Shown: positions 37,059-48,237 of the stretch, in pieces | Layout of the letters: every line of letters starts with the position of its first letter | How positions within the stretch are numbered: the first letter of the stretch is position 1 | Assembly: GCF_022965755.1 (NCBI RefSeq) | Contig: NZ_CP095187.1 | Span: 806,001-870,000 of the forward strand | Direction: 5' to 3' | DNA: 64,000 bases | Origin: Pseudoxanthomonas sp. F37 | GTDB taxonomy: Bacteria; Pseudomonadota; Gammaproteobacteria; Xanthomonadales; Xanthomonadaceae | The notes under the pieces: model-generated | What the model saw: only the letters and a program-made list of their open reading frames with translations | Database searches by the model: none | Told to the model about the DNA's origin: nothing | Translations under genes and position numbers: made by a program

Positions 37059-39482
37059 TCAGAAGATGTCGAACGCCTCTTCATCCGGCACCGCATCTTC
37101 CGGGCCGTACAGGTCGTAGTCCTGGATGCGGTCCATGTCCTCGACCTTCACCCATTCGGTGACGCCGTTGAGCGTGGCCTGCACCATGCCCTCCGGAGGA
37201 TCGTTCAGCGCCACCGGCTTGTCCTTCAGGGCCACCCGCATGTAGTCGATCCAGATCGGCAGGGCCGCCTTGCCGCCGTACTCGCGGTAGCCCAGCGACT
37301 GGAAGTTGTCGCGCCCCACCCATACCACGGTGGCGTACTGCGCGCCAAAGCCGCCGAACCACGCATCGCGATGGTCGTTGGTCGAGCCGGTCTTGCCGCC
37401 CACGTCCTCGCGCCCCAGCACCTTGGCCGCGGTGCCCGTGCCGCGCTGTACCACGTCGCGCATCATCGATACCAGCTGGTAGGCCGTGCGCTCGTCGATC
37501 GCGCGCGGCGCGATGACCGCGTTCGGATCGGCGGGCTTTTCCTCGGTGCGTGGCTTGGCCTCGGCCGGCCTGGCGGCGGCCGTGCTCGCGGCCGGGCCGA
37601 AGTTGAAGCCGTCCACCACCTGGCTGGCCGTTGCGCCCGCGCCCTGCGCACCCTGGCCGCAGCCGCGGCAGGCCACGGCCGGGTTCTCCTTGAACACCAC
37701 GTTGCCTTCGCGGTCCTTCACTTCATCGATGAACCAGGGCGTCACCCGCGAGCCGCCGTTGGCGAACACCGCGTAGCCGCGCGCCACCGACAGCGGCGTC
37801 AGCGATGCGGTGCCCAGCGACATCGACAGGTTGGGCGGAAGTTCGGCCTCGTCGAAGCCGAACTGGCTGATGTAGGTGCGCGCGAACGGCACGCCGATGC
37901 CATCCAGCAGTCGCACCGACACCAGGTTGCGCGACTGCACCAGGGCTTCGCGCAGCCGCATCGGGCCGCGGAAACCGCCGCCGTCGTTCTGCGGCCGCCA
38001 CATGTGGCCGCGGCGGTCGCGGAACACGACCGGGGCGTCCAGCACGATCGAGGCGGGGTTGAAGCCCTTCTCGAACGAGGCCGCGTACAGGAAGGGCTTG
38101 AAGCTGGATCCGGGCTGGCGGCGCGCCTGGGTGGCGCGGTTGAACTTGTTGCCGGCGAAGCTGTAGCCGCCCACCAGCGCGCGCACCGCGCCGTTGTTCG
38201 CGTCCAGCGAGACCAGGGCGGCCTGCGCGCGCGGAATCTGGTCGACCACGTAGCTGCCGGGCTCCTTGCCTGCCTTGATGCGGGCCAGGTCGCCGCGCTT
38301 GAACAGCTTGGCCGGCGTGCGGCCGGTCCACTTGCTGGCGGCGGCGGGCAGGGTGGTTTCGCGGCCGTCGGGCATGACCACCGTGGCGCCGCCATCGTCG
38401 TGGGTACGTGCCACCACCGTGGGAATCAGCCCGTTCTGCGCGGGAATGCCGCGCAGGTGGCCGGCCAGGGTGGCGGCGTCGGCGTCGGCGGCGACGTCGA
38501 AATGCCGCTCGATGCCGTTCCAGCCGTGACGGTGGTCGTACAGGCCCAGGCCGTCGCGCACCGCGTCGTTGGCGGCCGCCTGCAGGGTGGCGTCCAGGGT
38601 GGTGGTGACGTGGTAGCCCTTGGTCAGCGCCTCCGGTCCGAACCGCGCGATCATCTCCTGGCGCACCATCTCGGCCACGTACGGGGCGTACACCTCCACC
38701 GGCCGCTCATGCGGCTTGGCATGCATGGGCTCGGCCTTGGCCTGCGCGGCTTCGGCGGCGGTGACGTAGCCGTCCTCGCGCATCCGCTCCACGACATAGG
38801 CGCTGCGCTGCTGGTTGCGGCCGGGGTTGCTGATCGGGTTGCCGCTGGAGGGAAACTTCAACGCGCTCACCAGCGTGGCGGTCTCGGCCAGGGTCAGCTG
38901 GTCCAGGGTCTTGCCGTAGTAGTACTCGGCCGCGGCGGCCACGCCATAGGAGCGGTTGCCGAAGAAGCTCTTGTTGAGGTAAAGCTCCAGGATCTCGTCC
39001 TTGGTCAGCATCTTCTCGATGCGGACGGCCAGCATCATCTCCACCAGCTTGCGGGTGTAGCTGTACTCCGAGCTCAGGAACCACTGCCGGGCCACCTGCT
39101 GGGTGATGGTGCTGCCGCCGGCTACCCGGCCCTCCTTGCGGCTGACGATCTGCCACACGGCCCGGGCGATGCCGGTGGGGTCGATGCCTCGGTGCTCGTA
39201 GAACTTGCTGTCCTCGGCGGCGATGAAGGCCTGCTTGACCCGGGCCGGAACCCGGTCGATCTGCACCGGGTAGCGCCGGATCTCGCCGTACAGCCCGATC
39301 AGCCGGCCGTCGCTGGCATAGATGTAGAGGGGTTCCTGCAGCTCCACGTTCCGCAGGGCCTGGACGTCCGGGACCTTGGACGAGACCGTGTAGTACAGGA
39401 CCCCCAGGCCGACCGCGCCGGCCAGGGCAAGTATCAGGAACGTGATGAGGGTCCAACGGAGAAGACGACGGAAACGGGACAT
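37059..39482 (-). CDS. mrcA: Penicillin-binding protein 1A (bifunctional)
   Basis: Polymerises and cross-links peptidoglycan. The 807-residue protein starts [15 protein letters not shown] (one membrane anchor, residues 11-34). The glycosyltransferase domain has [10 protein letters not shown] at 90-99. The transpeptidase has SSFK near 459, SRN in [10 protein letters not shown], and KTGS near 697. An oligonucleotide-binding-like insert lies between. Two Cys residues (ACRGCG) sit in a long linker after the middle. The longer frame upstream is ignored because it crosses the pilM promoter region. Divergent from pilM, as in Pseudomonas (ponA). Confidence 0.96.
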   Translation of the reverse strand: MSRFRRLLRWTLITFLILALAGAVGLGVLYYTVSSKVPDVQALRNVELQEPLYIYASDGRLIGLYGEIRRYPVQIDRVPARVKQAFIAAEDSKFYEHRGIDPTGIARAVWQIVSRKEGRVAGGSTITQQVARQWFLSSEYSYTRKLVEMMLAVRIEKMLTKDEILELYLNKSFFGNRSYGVAAAAEYYYGKTLDQLTLAETATLVSALKFPSSGNPISNPGRNQQRSAYVVERMREDGYVTAAEAAQAKAEPMHAKPHERPVEVYAPYVAEMVRQEMIARFGPEALTKGYHVTTTLDATLQAAANDAVRDGLGLYDHRHGWNGIERHFDVAADADAATLAGHLRGIPAQNGLIPTVVARTHDDGGATVVMPDGRETTLPAAASKWTGRTPAKLFKRGDLARIKAGKEPGSYVVDQIPRAQAALVSLDANNGAVRALVGGYSFAGNKFNRATQARRQPGSSFKPFLYAASFEKGFNPASIVLDAPVVFRDRRGHMWRPQNDGGGFRGPMRLREALVQSRNLVSVRLLDGIGVPFARTYISQFGFDEAELPPNLSMSLGTASLTPLSVARGYAVFANGGSRVTPWFIDEVKDREGNVVFKENPAVACRGCGQGAQGAGATASQVVDGFNFGPAASTAAARPAEAKPRTEEKPADPNAVIAPRAIDERTAYQLVSMMRDVVQRGTGTAAKVLGREDVGGKTGSTNDHRDAWFGGFGAQYATVVWVGRDNFQSLGYREYGGKAALPIWIDYMRVALKDKPVALNDPPEGMVQATLNGVTEWVKVEDMDRIQDYDLYGPEDAVPDEEAFDIF

Positions 39483-39596
39483 CCAGTGCTTTCCGATTGC
39501 AGAATTCGTAACGGCAGAGTATAGATGACCGCCGGGATCGCCACGGGCGATTCCAAGGGGAACAGGGACTTGGGGAACAACCCTCGTGAAACGTGA

Positions 39597-40756
<1,160 letters not shown>

Positions 40757-40757
<1 letters not shown>

Positions 40758-41527
40758 TGGCAAGAATCAACCTACTCCCGTGGCGCGCCGAGCGTCGCGT
40801 CCAGCGGCAGCGCGAGTTCTACGTGATGCTGGCCGCCGCCGCCGTGGCCGGCCTGTTGCTGTCGTTCCTGCTGTGGTTCCACTACGACCGCCAGGTGGCC
40901 GGCCAGACCCAGCGCAACGAGTTCCTGAAGGCCGAGATCGCCAAGGTCCAGGCGCAGAACAAGGAAATCGAGCGCCTCGACGAGCAGAAGCGACGCCTGC
41001 TGGCGCGCAAGGACGTGATCGAGAAGCTGCAGGCCAACCGTTCGCAGATGGTGCACCTGTTCGATTCGCTGGTGCGCACCATCCCCGACGGGGTGATGCT
41101 GGGCAACATCAAGCAGGACGGCGAAGTCCTGACCCTCGAGGGCCGGGCCCAGTCCAACGCGCGCGTCAGCAGCTACATGCGCAACCTGGAGACCTCCGGC
41201 TGGATGACCAAGCCCGAGCTGTCGATCATCGAATCCAAGCCGGAAGAGGTGAAGACCCTCACCAACACCGGCGCCAGCCGCGCGCTGCCCTACGTGTTCA
41301 AGCTGACGGTCCGCCTGGCGAACCCGACCGCCGAGCAGGAAGCGGAAACGGCCGCCGCCGGCAACGCTCCCGCCGGCGCCGCGCCCGCGGCCCCGCTGGA
41401 GGGGCAGCCGGCGGCGCCGGCCACCCCGCCGCCCGCAACGCCGTCGACGCCGGCACCGGCCCCGGCGACACCGCCGCCAGCCGCGCCGGCCGGTAACACT
41501 CCCCCGGCCACCGGGAGCGCCTCATGA
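40757..41527 (+). CDS. pilN: Type IV pilus assembly protein PilN, long Ala/Pro-rich tail
   Basis: A 256-residue bitopic inner-membrane protein. The conserved PilM-binding N-terminus is MARINLLPWR, followed by one membrane helix (FYVMLAAAAVAGLLLSFLLW). The periplasmic part has a coiled coil (KAEIAKVQAQNKEIERLDEQ) and a ferredoxin-like fold. The last about 60 residues are almost only Ala, Pro, Thr and Gly, an extension absent from the 198-residue Pseudomonas protein. Its ATG shares a base with the pilM stop (TGATG) and its end overlaps pilO by four bases. Confidence 0.94.
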
Positions 41528-42210
41528 GCCAGAAAAAGACATCGCTCAAGAACCTGGACATCAACAACATCGGCGCGTGGCCGCAGAACGCGAAGATCGG
41601 CTTCTCGGTGATCCTCGCGCTGTTCATCCTCGCCTTCGCCTACTTCCTCTTCATCAAGGGGAAGACCGAGACGCTGGAATCGCTGGAAGGGGAAGAGGTG
41701 CGCCTGCGCCAGGATTTCGAGAAGGAACAGGCCAAGGCCGCCAACCTCGAACCGCTCAAGCAGCAGCTGGCGCAGATGGAGCAGGTGCTGCAGCAGATGC
41801 TGCGCCAGCTGCCCAGCAAGACCGAGATGCCGGACCTGATCATCGACATCTCGCAGACCGCGCTTTCCAGCGGGCTGGCCAACGAGCTGTTCCAGCCCGA
41901 GCCGGAAACGCTGAAGGAGTTCTACGCCGAAAAGCCGATCCAGCTGCGCATGGTGGGCAACTACCACCAGTTCGGCGCCTTCGTCAGCGGCGTGGCCTCG
42001 CTGCCGCGCGTGGTGATTCTGACCATGCACGACATCTCGCTGAAGCCGAAGGAAGGCAAGGGCGGCGTGAGCCGCGGCGCGCTGGAACTGTCGGGCACGG
42101 TGAAGACCTATCGTTACCTGGATGAAAAGGAAGTCGCCGACCAGGAAGCCGCCGCCGCGGCCGCCAACGGTCAGGCGGCGCCGGCACCCGCCGCAGGGGG
42201 AGCACCATGA
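41524..42210 (+). CDS. pilO: Type IV pilus assembly protein PilO
   Basis: A 228-residue bitopic inner-membrane protein that pairs with PilN. The short cytosolic N-terminus (MSQKKTSLKNLDINNIGAWP) leads into one membrane helix (IGFSVILALFILAFAYFLFI). The periplasmic half has a coiled coil (LRQDFEKEQAKAANLEPLKQ) and a ferredoxin-like fold with VGNYHQFGAFVSGVASLPRV, the typical PilO block. The C-terminal tail is rich in alanine. Overlaps pilN and pilP by four bases each (ATGA). Confidence 0.94.
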   Translation: MSQKKTSLKNLDINNIGAWPQNAKIGFSVILALFILAFAYFLFIKGKTETLESLEGEEVRLRQDFEKEQAKAANLEPLKQQLAQMEQVLQQMLRQLPSKTEMPDLIIDISQTALSSGLANELFQPEPETLKEFYAEKPIQLRMVGNYHQFGAFVSGVASLPRVVILTMHDISLKPKEGKGGVSRGALELSGTVKTYRYLDEKEVADQEAAAAAANGQAAPAPAAGGAP

Positions 42211-42734
42211 TCCGCAGTGACGCGCGTTGGCTGGTCCTGTGCGCGCTGGTGATGGTGGGCGGCTGCGCCCGCGGCATCACCAGCACGCCGGGCGACGCCC
42301 CGAATCTGGAAAGCTGGGTCGCGGACGTGAGGGCACGCCCCGCGCCGCCGCTGGATCCGCTGCCGGTGATGCAGCAGTTCGAAACCTTCGAGTACGCCGC
42401 GCAGACGCTGCGCGACCCGTTCAGCGACGCCTGGAACAATGCCGAGGGCGGCGGCCTGCGCCCCGATCCGGACCGGCGCAAGGAGACGCTCGAACAGTAC
42501 CCGCTGGACAGCCTGGACATGGTCGGCACGATCGGCAAGGGCGCGGGGCTGGTGGCGCTGGTGATGGGGCCCGACAAGGTCACCTACCGGGTACGTCCGG
42601 GGAACTACCTGGGGCAGAGCGATGGCCGGGTCACCTCGGTCCGCGAAGATGGCTTGGAACTTGTCGAACTAGTGCCGGATGGCGCGGGTGGCTGGCTGGA
42701 ACGGCCGGCGTCGATCGCGCTTGAAGATCAATGA
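42207..42734 (+). CDS. pilP: Type IV pilus lipoprotein PilP
   Basis: A 175-residue inner-membrane lipoprotein (lipobox in MVGGC). It connects PilN/PilO to the secretin. The unstructured stretch with QQFETFEYAAQTLRDPFSDA is the region that binds the PilNO heterodimer, and the C-terminal beta domain contains GPDKVTYRVRPGNYLGQSDG. Length equals the 174-residue Pseudomonas protein. Overlaps pilO by four bases; pilQ starts 14 bases after its stop. Confidence 0.94.
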   Translation: MIRSDARWLVLCALVMVGGCARGITSTPGDAPNLESWVADVRARPAPPLDPLPVMQQFETFEYAAQTLRDPFSDAWNNAEGGGLRPDPDRRKETLEQYPLDSLDMVGTIGKGAGLVALVMGPDKVTYRVRPGNYLGQSDGRVTSVREDGLELVELVPDGAGGWLERPASIALEDQ

Positions 42735-42748
42735 TTGGGGGATACACG

Positions 42749-44671
42749 ATGACCGCTTCGAACGCCTACCGCCTGCGGCCGTCCCGGCGCCTGGCCACCC
42801 TCCGGGTCTGCTCTCTGGGATGGGCCATCGGCCTGCTGGCCGCTGCCAGCGCCGCCGGCGCCACGCCCCCGGGCCAGCAGGCATCCGCCACTCCGGTCGC
42901 CGCCACGGCGGCCCAGGCAGTGTCGGTGTCCAACATCGACTTCCGGCGCGGTGAGGACGGCGCCGGCCGGCTGATCGTCAGGTTCGACGGCCAGGGCGCC
43001 ACGCCCGACCTCCGCAACCAGGGCGACACCGTGGTCGTGGACGTGGGCAACGCCGCGTTGCCGGCATCCCTGCAGCGGCCGCTGAACGTGGTGGATTTCG
43101 CCACCCCGGTCCAGCGCGTCGAAGCGCAGTCCCGGGCCGGCGGCACGCAGCTGGTGCTCAGCACGCGCGGCGACTTCGAATCCCTGGCCTACCAGTCGGG
43201 CAACGAATATGTCGTGGAGATCGTGCCCCGGGCCGGCCAGAAGGCCGTGGGCGGCGCGAGCGCCACGGCAGGCACCAGCTCGTCGGCCGTGGTGGCCGCC
43301 GCGCAGAAGATCGCCAGCGAAGCCCGCCGCTACAGCGGCCGACCGGTCACGTTCAACTTCCAGGACGTGCCGGTGCGCACCGTGCTGCAGCTGATCGCCG
43401 AGGAGTCCAACCTCAACATCGTCGCCTCCGACACCGTGCAGGGCAACGTCACCCTGCGCCTGGTCAACGTGCCGTGGGACCAGGCGCTGGACATCGTGCT
43501 GCGCGCCAAGGGCCTGGACAAGCGGCGCGACGGTGCCGTGGTATGGGTCGCGCCGCAGCCCGAACTGGCCAAGTTCGAGCAGGACAAGGAAGACGCGCGC
43601 ATCGCCATCGAGAACCGCGAGGACCTCATCACCGACTACGTGCAGATCAACTACCACTCCGCCAGCGCGATCTTCAAGGCGCTGACCGAGGCCAAGGGCG
43701 TCGGCAACAGCGGCGGTGGCGGCGGCACGGGCAGCAACCAGAACGAGAACGGCTTCCTGTCGCAGCGTGGACGCCTGGTGGCCGACGAGCGCACCAACAC
43801 GCTGATGATCAGCGATATCCCCAAGAAGATCGCGCAGATGCGCGAGCTGATCGCAGTGATCGACCGCCCGGTCGATCAGGTGATCATCGAAGGTCGCATC
43901 GTCATTGCCACGGACACGTTTGCCCGCGACCTTGGCGCGCGTTTCGGCATCTCGGGCACGCGCGTCGGTGACCGTGGCCAGTACCTCAACGGCAATATCG
44001 AAGGCGTCGTCGACCAGGTGAACGGCGATGAACGGGTCCTGCCCGACCACATGAACGTCAACCTGCCCGCCAGCGGCTTCATCACCAACCCGGCCGCGAG
44101 CATCGCGTATACGCTCCTGGGGCGTAACTTCAACCTCGACCTCGAGCTGTCGGCCCTGCAGGAAGAAGGTCGTGGCGAGGTGATCTCCAACCCGCGCCTG
44201 GTGACCACCAACCAGCGTGAAGCCGTGATCAAGCAGGGTCGTGAAGTGGGTTACCTGACCGTCACCGGTTCCGCCAGCGGTGGCAATGCCGCGGTGCCGA
44301 CCGTGCAGTTCAAGGAAGCCCTGCTCGAGTTGAAAGTGCTGCCCACCATCACCGACGACAACCGTGTCTTCCTGAACCTCAACGTCAAGAAGGACGAAGT
44401 GACCCAGTTCGTCGACCTTGGACAGTTCGGTTCCGTCCCCGAACTCGCCCGCCGCGAGATCAACACCGCCGTGCTGATCGAAGACGGCCAGACCGTGGTG
44501 ATCGGTGGCGTGTACGAGTTCAGCGACCGCGCCAGCGTGGCCAAGGTGCCGTTCCTGGGCGACATCCCCTTCCTGGGCAACCTGTTCAAGAAGAAGGGTC
44601 GCAGCAAGGAAAAGGCCGAGCTGCTGATCTTCGTCACCCCGAAGGTGCTGCGCGTGGCCGAACGCCGCTGA
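42749..44671 (+). CDS. pilQ: Type IV pilus secretin PilQ
   Basis: Outer-membrane secretin through which the pilus passes. The 640-residue protein starts at ATG 42749 with ribosome-binding site GGGGGA eight bases ahead; an upstream ATG at 42731 overlaps pilP but lacks such a site. After the signal peptide comes an AMIN domain (SNIDFRRGEDGAGRLIVRFD), then secretin/STN modules (FNFQDVPVRTVLQLIAEESN) and the secretin core (LQEEGRGEVISNPRLVTTNQ, VFLNLNVKKDEVTQF, FLGDIPFLGNLFKKK). A single AMIN domain, fewer than in Pseudomonas PilQ, explains the shorter length. Confidence 0.96.
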   Translation: MTASNAYRLRPSRRLATLRVCSLGWAIGLLAAASAAGATPPGQQASATPVAATAAQAVSVSNIDFRRGEDGAGRLIVRFDGQGATPDLRNQGDTVVVDVGNAALPASLQRPLNVVDFATPVQRVEAQSRAGGTQLVLSTRGDFESLAYQSGNEYVVEIVPRAGQKAVGGASATAGTSSSAVVAAAQKIASEARRYSGRPVTFNFQDVPVRTVLQLIAEESNLNIVASDTVQGNVTLRLVNVPWDQALDIVLRAKGLDKRRDGAVVWVAPQPELAKFEQDKEDARIAIENREDLITDYVQINYHSASAIFKALTEAKGVGNSGGGGGTGSNQNENGFLSQRGRLVADERTNTLMISDIPKKIAQMRELIAVIDRPVDQVIIEGRIVIATDTFARDLGARFGISGTRVGDRGQYLNGNIEGVVDQVNGDERVLPDHMNVNLPASGFITNPAASIAYTLLGRNFNLDLELSALQEEGRGEVISNPRLVTTNQREAVIKQGREVGYLTVTGSASGGNAAVPTVQFKEALLELKVLPTITDDNRVFLNLNVKKDEVTQFVDLGQFGSVPELARREINTAVLIEDGQTVVIGGVYEFSDRASVAKVPFLGDIPFLGNLFKKKGRSKEKAELLIFVTPKVLRVAERR

Positions 44672-44691
44672 GGCCGCTGTCTTCTTGTCGG

Positions 44692-44717
44692 AAAAAGGGC
44701 CCCCACGGGCCCTTTTT
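44692..44717 (+). terminator. Rho-independent terminator after pilQ
   Basis: AAAAAGGGCCC and GGGCCCTTTTT form a perfect 11-base stem around a four-base loop, followed by CTTT. It ends the pilMNOPQ operon. Confidence 0.93.
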
Positions 44718-44824
44718 CTTTGCACGACTCCAGGCTGAATCCGGCATGCACGCGCGCCCGAGGCGTGAACCTTCCACCCCGGGGTAGGTCAGAATCCACC
44801 TTCCCGTCGATTCCGGCTGCATCC

Positions 44825-45841
44825 ATGGATTCCATCCCCACCGGCAACCCTGCGCAATCCGGCCTGTCGCAGGCCCGCCTGCATGAGGCGTTCACGCGTC
44901 TGCGCGAGGATCTGTCGCAGACCATCGTGGGCCAGGCCGCGCTGGTCGAACGCCTGCTGATCGCTCTGCTGGCGGACGGCCACCTGCTGGTGGAGGGCGC
45001 GCCCGGCCTGGCCAAGACCACCGCCATCCGTGCACTGGCCTCGCGGCTGCAGGCCGATTTCGCGCGCGTCCAGTTCACGCCGGACCTGTTGCCGGCCGAC
45101 CTCACCGGCACCGAGGTCTGGCGGCCCCAGGAAGGACGGTTCGAATTCCAGGCCGGGCCGATCTTCCACCCCCTGCTGCTGGCCGACGAGATCAATCGCG
45201 CGCCGGCCAAGGTGCAGTCGGCGCTGCTCGAGGCGATGGGCGAGCGCCAGGTGACGGTGGGCCGGCACACCTATCCGCTTCCGGCGCTGTTCCTGGTGAT
45301 GGCCACGCAGAATCCCATCGAGCAGGAGGGCACGTTCCCGTTGCCGGAAGCCCAGCTGGACCGCTTCCTCATGCACGTGAAGATCGGCTACCCGGAGGCG
45401 GCCGCGGAAGCCGACATCCTGCGGCTGGCGCGCGATCGTGCGCGCGAGCAGATGCAGCCCCCGTCCATGGCGGTCGAACGCATGCCGCTGGAGGACGTGT
45501 TCCGGGCGCGCGCACAGGTGCTGGACCTGCACCTGGCGCCGGCGCTGGAGCGTTACCTGATCGAGCTGGTGCTCGCCTCGCGCGATGCGACGCGTTACGA
45601 CGCCACGTTGGCCCGGCGGATCGCCTGGGGCGCCAGCCCGCGCGGATCGATCGCGCTGGAGCGCTGCGCGCGCGCCCGCGCGTGGCTGGCGGGCCGCGAC
45701 TACGTCACCCCGGACGATATCCGCGCCATCGCGCCGGATGTGCTCCGCCACCGCGTACTGCCCAGCTACGAGGCCACGGCGGAAGGCTGGGACGGCGACC
45801 GCCTGGTGAAGGCGTTGCTGGACGTGGTGCCCCTGCCCTGA
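44825..45841 (+). CDS. MoxR family AAA+ ATPase
   Basis: A 338-residue AAA+ ATPase of the MoxR type, thought to act as a chaperone for VWA-domain partner proteins. Walker A is GAPGLAKT at 58-65, Walker B is LLADEINRAPAKVQ, sensor-1 ATQNPIEQEGTFPLPEAQLD, and RIAWGASPRGSIALERCARA the C-terminal lid. First gene of the Bat operon. The ATG at 44825 was chosen over a longer frame that begins right beside the pilQ terminator. DUF58 follows after 25 bases. Confidence 0.93.
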   Translation: MDSIPTGNPAQSGLSQARLHEAFTRLREDLSQTIVGQAALVERLLIALLADGHLLVEGAPGLAKTTAIRALASRLQADFARVQFTPDLLPADLTGTEVWRPQEGRFEFQAGPIFHPLLLADEINRAPAKVQSALLEAMGERQVTVGRHTYPLPALFLVMATQNPIEQEGTFPLPEAQLDRFLMHVKIGYPEAAAEADILRLARDRAREQMQPPSMAVERMPLEDVFRARAQVLDLHLAPALERYLIELVLASRDATRYDATLARRIAWGASPRGSIALERCARARAWLAGRDYVTPDDIRAIAPDVLRHRVLPSYEATAEGWDGDRLVKALLDVVPLP

Positions 45842-45866
45842 GCGGGCGTCCCGTGTCCCGACTTCC

Positions 45867-46763
45867 ATGAGCGACGGCATCGTCCCCACCCTGCAGGAAC
45901 TGATCGCGTTGCGTGCGAGCGCGCAGCGACGGCCTCCCGCGCGACGAGGCCGGCATTCCGTGGCCGGCCCTTCCGCGTCATCGCTGCGCGGGCGCGGCAT
46001 GGAGTATGCCGAGTCGCGCGAATACGTGGCCGGCGACGATGTGCGCCACATCGACTGGCGCCTGACCGCCCGCAGCGGACGCACGCATACCAAGCTCTTC
46101 CAGGCCGAACGCGAGCGGCTGACGCTGATCGTCGCCGACACGTCGCCGCTGCTGTACTTCGGCACCCGCGTGCGCTTCAAGTCGGTGCAGGCCGCGCGCG
46201 CCGGCGCGGTGGCCGCATGGCAGGCGGTACGCGACGGCGACCGTCTGGCGATCCTGCGCGGCAGCGCCTCGGAAGCGCCGGTCCCGCCGGCATCGGGGCC
46301 CCGCGGCGCGCTGCGCGTGCTGGATGCGCTGGTGCGGTGGTATGCGCGACCGCCCGCGGACGATCTGGGACTGGCGTTCGCCCTCGATCATGCCGCGCGC
46401 CTGCTGCGCCCCGGTTCACGCCTGCTGGTGCTGGCCGAGCCGCACAGCGTGGCCGGCATCCCGGACACCCGCTGGACCGCGCTGGCGGCCCACCATGACG
46501 TGGTCGTGCTGCTGCTGACCGATCCGCTGGAAACCGATCCGCCTTCGCGGCAGCTCCCCTTCGCGGCAGGCGATCGGCGCATCGAACTCGACCTCGCCAG
46601 CCCGGCACAACGCGATGCGTGGCAGGGCGAATTCCAGGCGCCTCTGGCGCGCGCCCTGGACCGCCTGCCATCGCGCGGCGTACAGGTGCGCACGCTGTCC
46701 ACCGGTGCCGCCAGCGACGCCTGGCTGGTCGCGCTGGGCCGGGCGCAATCGCAGGTGGCCTGA
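45867..46763 (+). CDS. DUF58 domain protein
   Basis: A 298-residue protein with the DUF58 signature SLRGRGMEYAESREYVAGDD followed by RHIDWRLTARSGRTHTKLF, the classical R-x-Y-x-G-D-D-x-R-x-I-D-W motif. DUF58 proteins carry a VWA-like fold and are partners of MoxR ATPases in Bat-type operons. Function unknown; probably cytosolic or membrane-associated since no membrane segment is seen here. Starts 25 bases after moxR and ends two bases before the DUF4381 start. Confidence 0.9.
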   Translation: MSDGIVPTLQELIALRASAQRRPPARRGRHSVAGPSASSLRGRGMEYAESREYVAGDDVRHIDWRLTARSGRTHTKLFQAERERLTLIVADTSPLLYFGTRVRFKSVQAARAGAVAAWQAVRDGDRLAILRGSASEAPVPPASGPRGALRVLDALVRWYARPPADDLGLAFALDHAARLLRPGSRLLVLAEPHSVAGIPDTRWTALAAHHDVVVLLLTDPLETDPPSRQLPFAAGDRRIELDLASPAQRDAWQGEFQAPLARALDRLPSRGVQVRTLSTGAASDAWLVALGRAQSQVA

Positions 46764-46765
46764 GC

Positions 46766-47218
46766 ATGGCGCCGGACACGCTGGTGTTGCGCGACGTGCA
46801 GGTACCGCCGGCGCCCTCGTGGTGGCCGCCGGCGCCGGGATGGTGGCTGCTTGCGGGCCTCATCGCGCTGGTGGTGCTGGGCGTGGTGGTCTGGCGCTGG
46901 CATCGCCATCGCCGCCTGCAACGCTGGCAGCGCTGGTTCGATGCCGTGCCGCAGGGGCGGGCGCCTGCAGAGCAGGTGGCTGCCGCGTCGGAGCTGTTGC
47001 GGCGTGCCGCGCGCCGCGCTTCGCCCGGGGCCGACCGGCTGGAAGGCGAGGCCTGGCTGCAGTTCCTCGACGGCGAGCAGGGGCGCGCCTTCAGCGAAGG
47101 GCCGGGGCGGCTGCTGCTGGATGGCGGCTATCGCCGCACCGTCGAGCGGTCCGAACTGGAGGCTGCGCTCGCGGTGGCGCGCGTGCGTTTCCTCGACCTG
47201 ATGGCGGCGAAGCGATGA
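46766..47218 (+). CDS. DUF4381 domain membrane protein
   Basis: A 150-residue protein with one membrane segment, WWLLAGLIALVVLGVVVW near residues 26-43, preceded by a short exported N-terminus (MAPDTLVLRDVQVPPAPSWW) and followed by a basic cytosolic domain (RWHRHRRLQRWQRW). The pattern LQLRDIQLPPAPSWWPPAPGWW-like N-terminus plus helix is characteristic of DUF4381. Usually found between DUF58 and BatA genes, as here. Its stop overlaps the batA start in ATGA. Confidence 0.87.
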   Translation: MAPDTLVLRDVQVPPAPSWWPPAPGWWLLAGLIALVVLGVVVWRWHRHRRLQRWQRWFDAVPQGRAPAEQVAAASELLRRAARRASPGADRLEGEAWLQFLDGEQGRAFSEGPGRLLLDGGYRRTVERSELEAALAVARVRFLDLMAAKR

Positions 47219-48237
47219 GCCTGTCGCTGCCAGCATTGCAGTGGCTGCAGGACGGCTACGCAGGCTTCGCCTGGCCGTGGGCGTGGCTGGCGTTCCCGTT
47301 GCCGTGGCTGGTGCGATGGGCCTTGCCCCCGCGCCGCGCGCAGGCCGACGCGCTGAGGGTGCCCTACGGCAATGCCGTGCGGGCGATCGCCACGCAAGGT
47401 GGACGCGGCCTGCCGGGGCGTGGCGCCGTCCTGGCCTGGCTGGTGTGGTTCCTGCTGTGCGCCGCCGTGGCCCGGCCGCAGCAGTTCGGCGAAGCCGTCA
47501 CGCCGCCGGCGAGCGGGCGCGACCTGATGCTGGCCGTCGACCTGTCCGGCAGCATGACCGAGCCCGACATGGAACTGGGCGGCGCGGTGGTGGACCGGCT
47601 GACGGCGGCGAAGGCCGTGCTGGCCGACTTCCTCGATCGCCGCGAAGGCGACCGCGTGGGCCTGCTGGTGTTCGGCCAGCGCGCCTACGCGATGACACCG
47701 CTGACGCGCGACCTGCAGACGGTGCGCGAGCAGCTGCGCGATGCGGTGGCCGGGCTGGCCGGACGCGAGACCGCGATCGGCGACGCCATCGCCCTGGCGG
47801 TGCGCCGGCTGCGCACCCAGCAGGAAGGCCAGCGTGTGCTGATCCTGCTCACCGATGGGGTGAACTCCGCGGGCGTGCTGACGCCGCGGAAGGCGGCCGA
47901 ACTGGCCAAGGAGGAGCGCGTGCGCATCCATACCATCGCCTTCGGCAGCGACGGTGCGATGAGCCTGTTCGGTATTCCCCTGCCGATGCCGGCCAGTTCG
48001 CCGGAGGACATCGACGAGGCGACCCTGCGCGATGTCGCTGCACAGACCGGGGGGCGCTTCTACCGCGCGCGCGATACCAACGAACTGGCCGGCATCTATG
48101 CCGAACTCGACCGCCTGGAACCGGTGGAGCAGCCCGGCAAGGCCGTGCGTCCGAGGGTGGAGCGGTATGCCTGGCCCCTGGCCGGCGCATGGGCGGTCGC
48201 ACTGCTGGCTTTCCTGCTGCCACGGAGGCGCGCATGA
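47215..48237 (+). CDS. BatA-type VWA domain protein
   Basis: A 340-residue inner-membrane protein with N- and C-terminal membrane helices (WAWLAFPLPWLVRW, AVLAWLVWFLLCAAV and the final WPLAGAWAVALLAFLLP) around a von Willebrand factor A domain. The MIDAS metal site is complete: DLSGS at 109-113, a Thr in RVLILLTDGVNSAG (second Asp of the motif). Such Bat proteins were named for Bacteroides aerotolerance; their exact role is unknown. Overlaps DUF4381 and the next gene by four bases each. Confidence 0.9.
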   Translation: MSLSLPALQWLQDGYAGFAWPWAWLAFPLPWLVRWALPPRRAQADALRVPYGNAVRAIATQGGRGLPGRGAVLAWLVWFLLCAAVARPQQFGEAVTPPASGRDLMLAVDLSGSMTEPDMELGGAVVDRLTAAKAVLADFLDRREGDRVGLLVFGQRAYAMTPLTRDLQTVREQLRDAVAGLAGRETAIGDAIALAVRRLRTQQEGQRVLILLTDGVNSAGVLTPRKAAELAKEERVRIHTIAFGSDGAMSLFGIPLPMPASSPEDIDEATLRDVAAQTGGRFYRARDTNELAGIYAELDRLEPVEQPGKAVRPRVERYAWPLAGAWAVALLAFLLPRRRA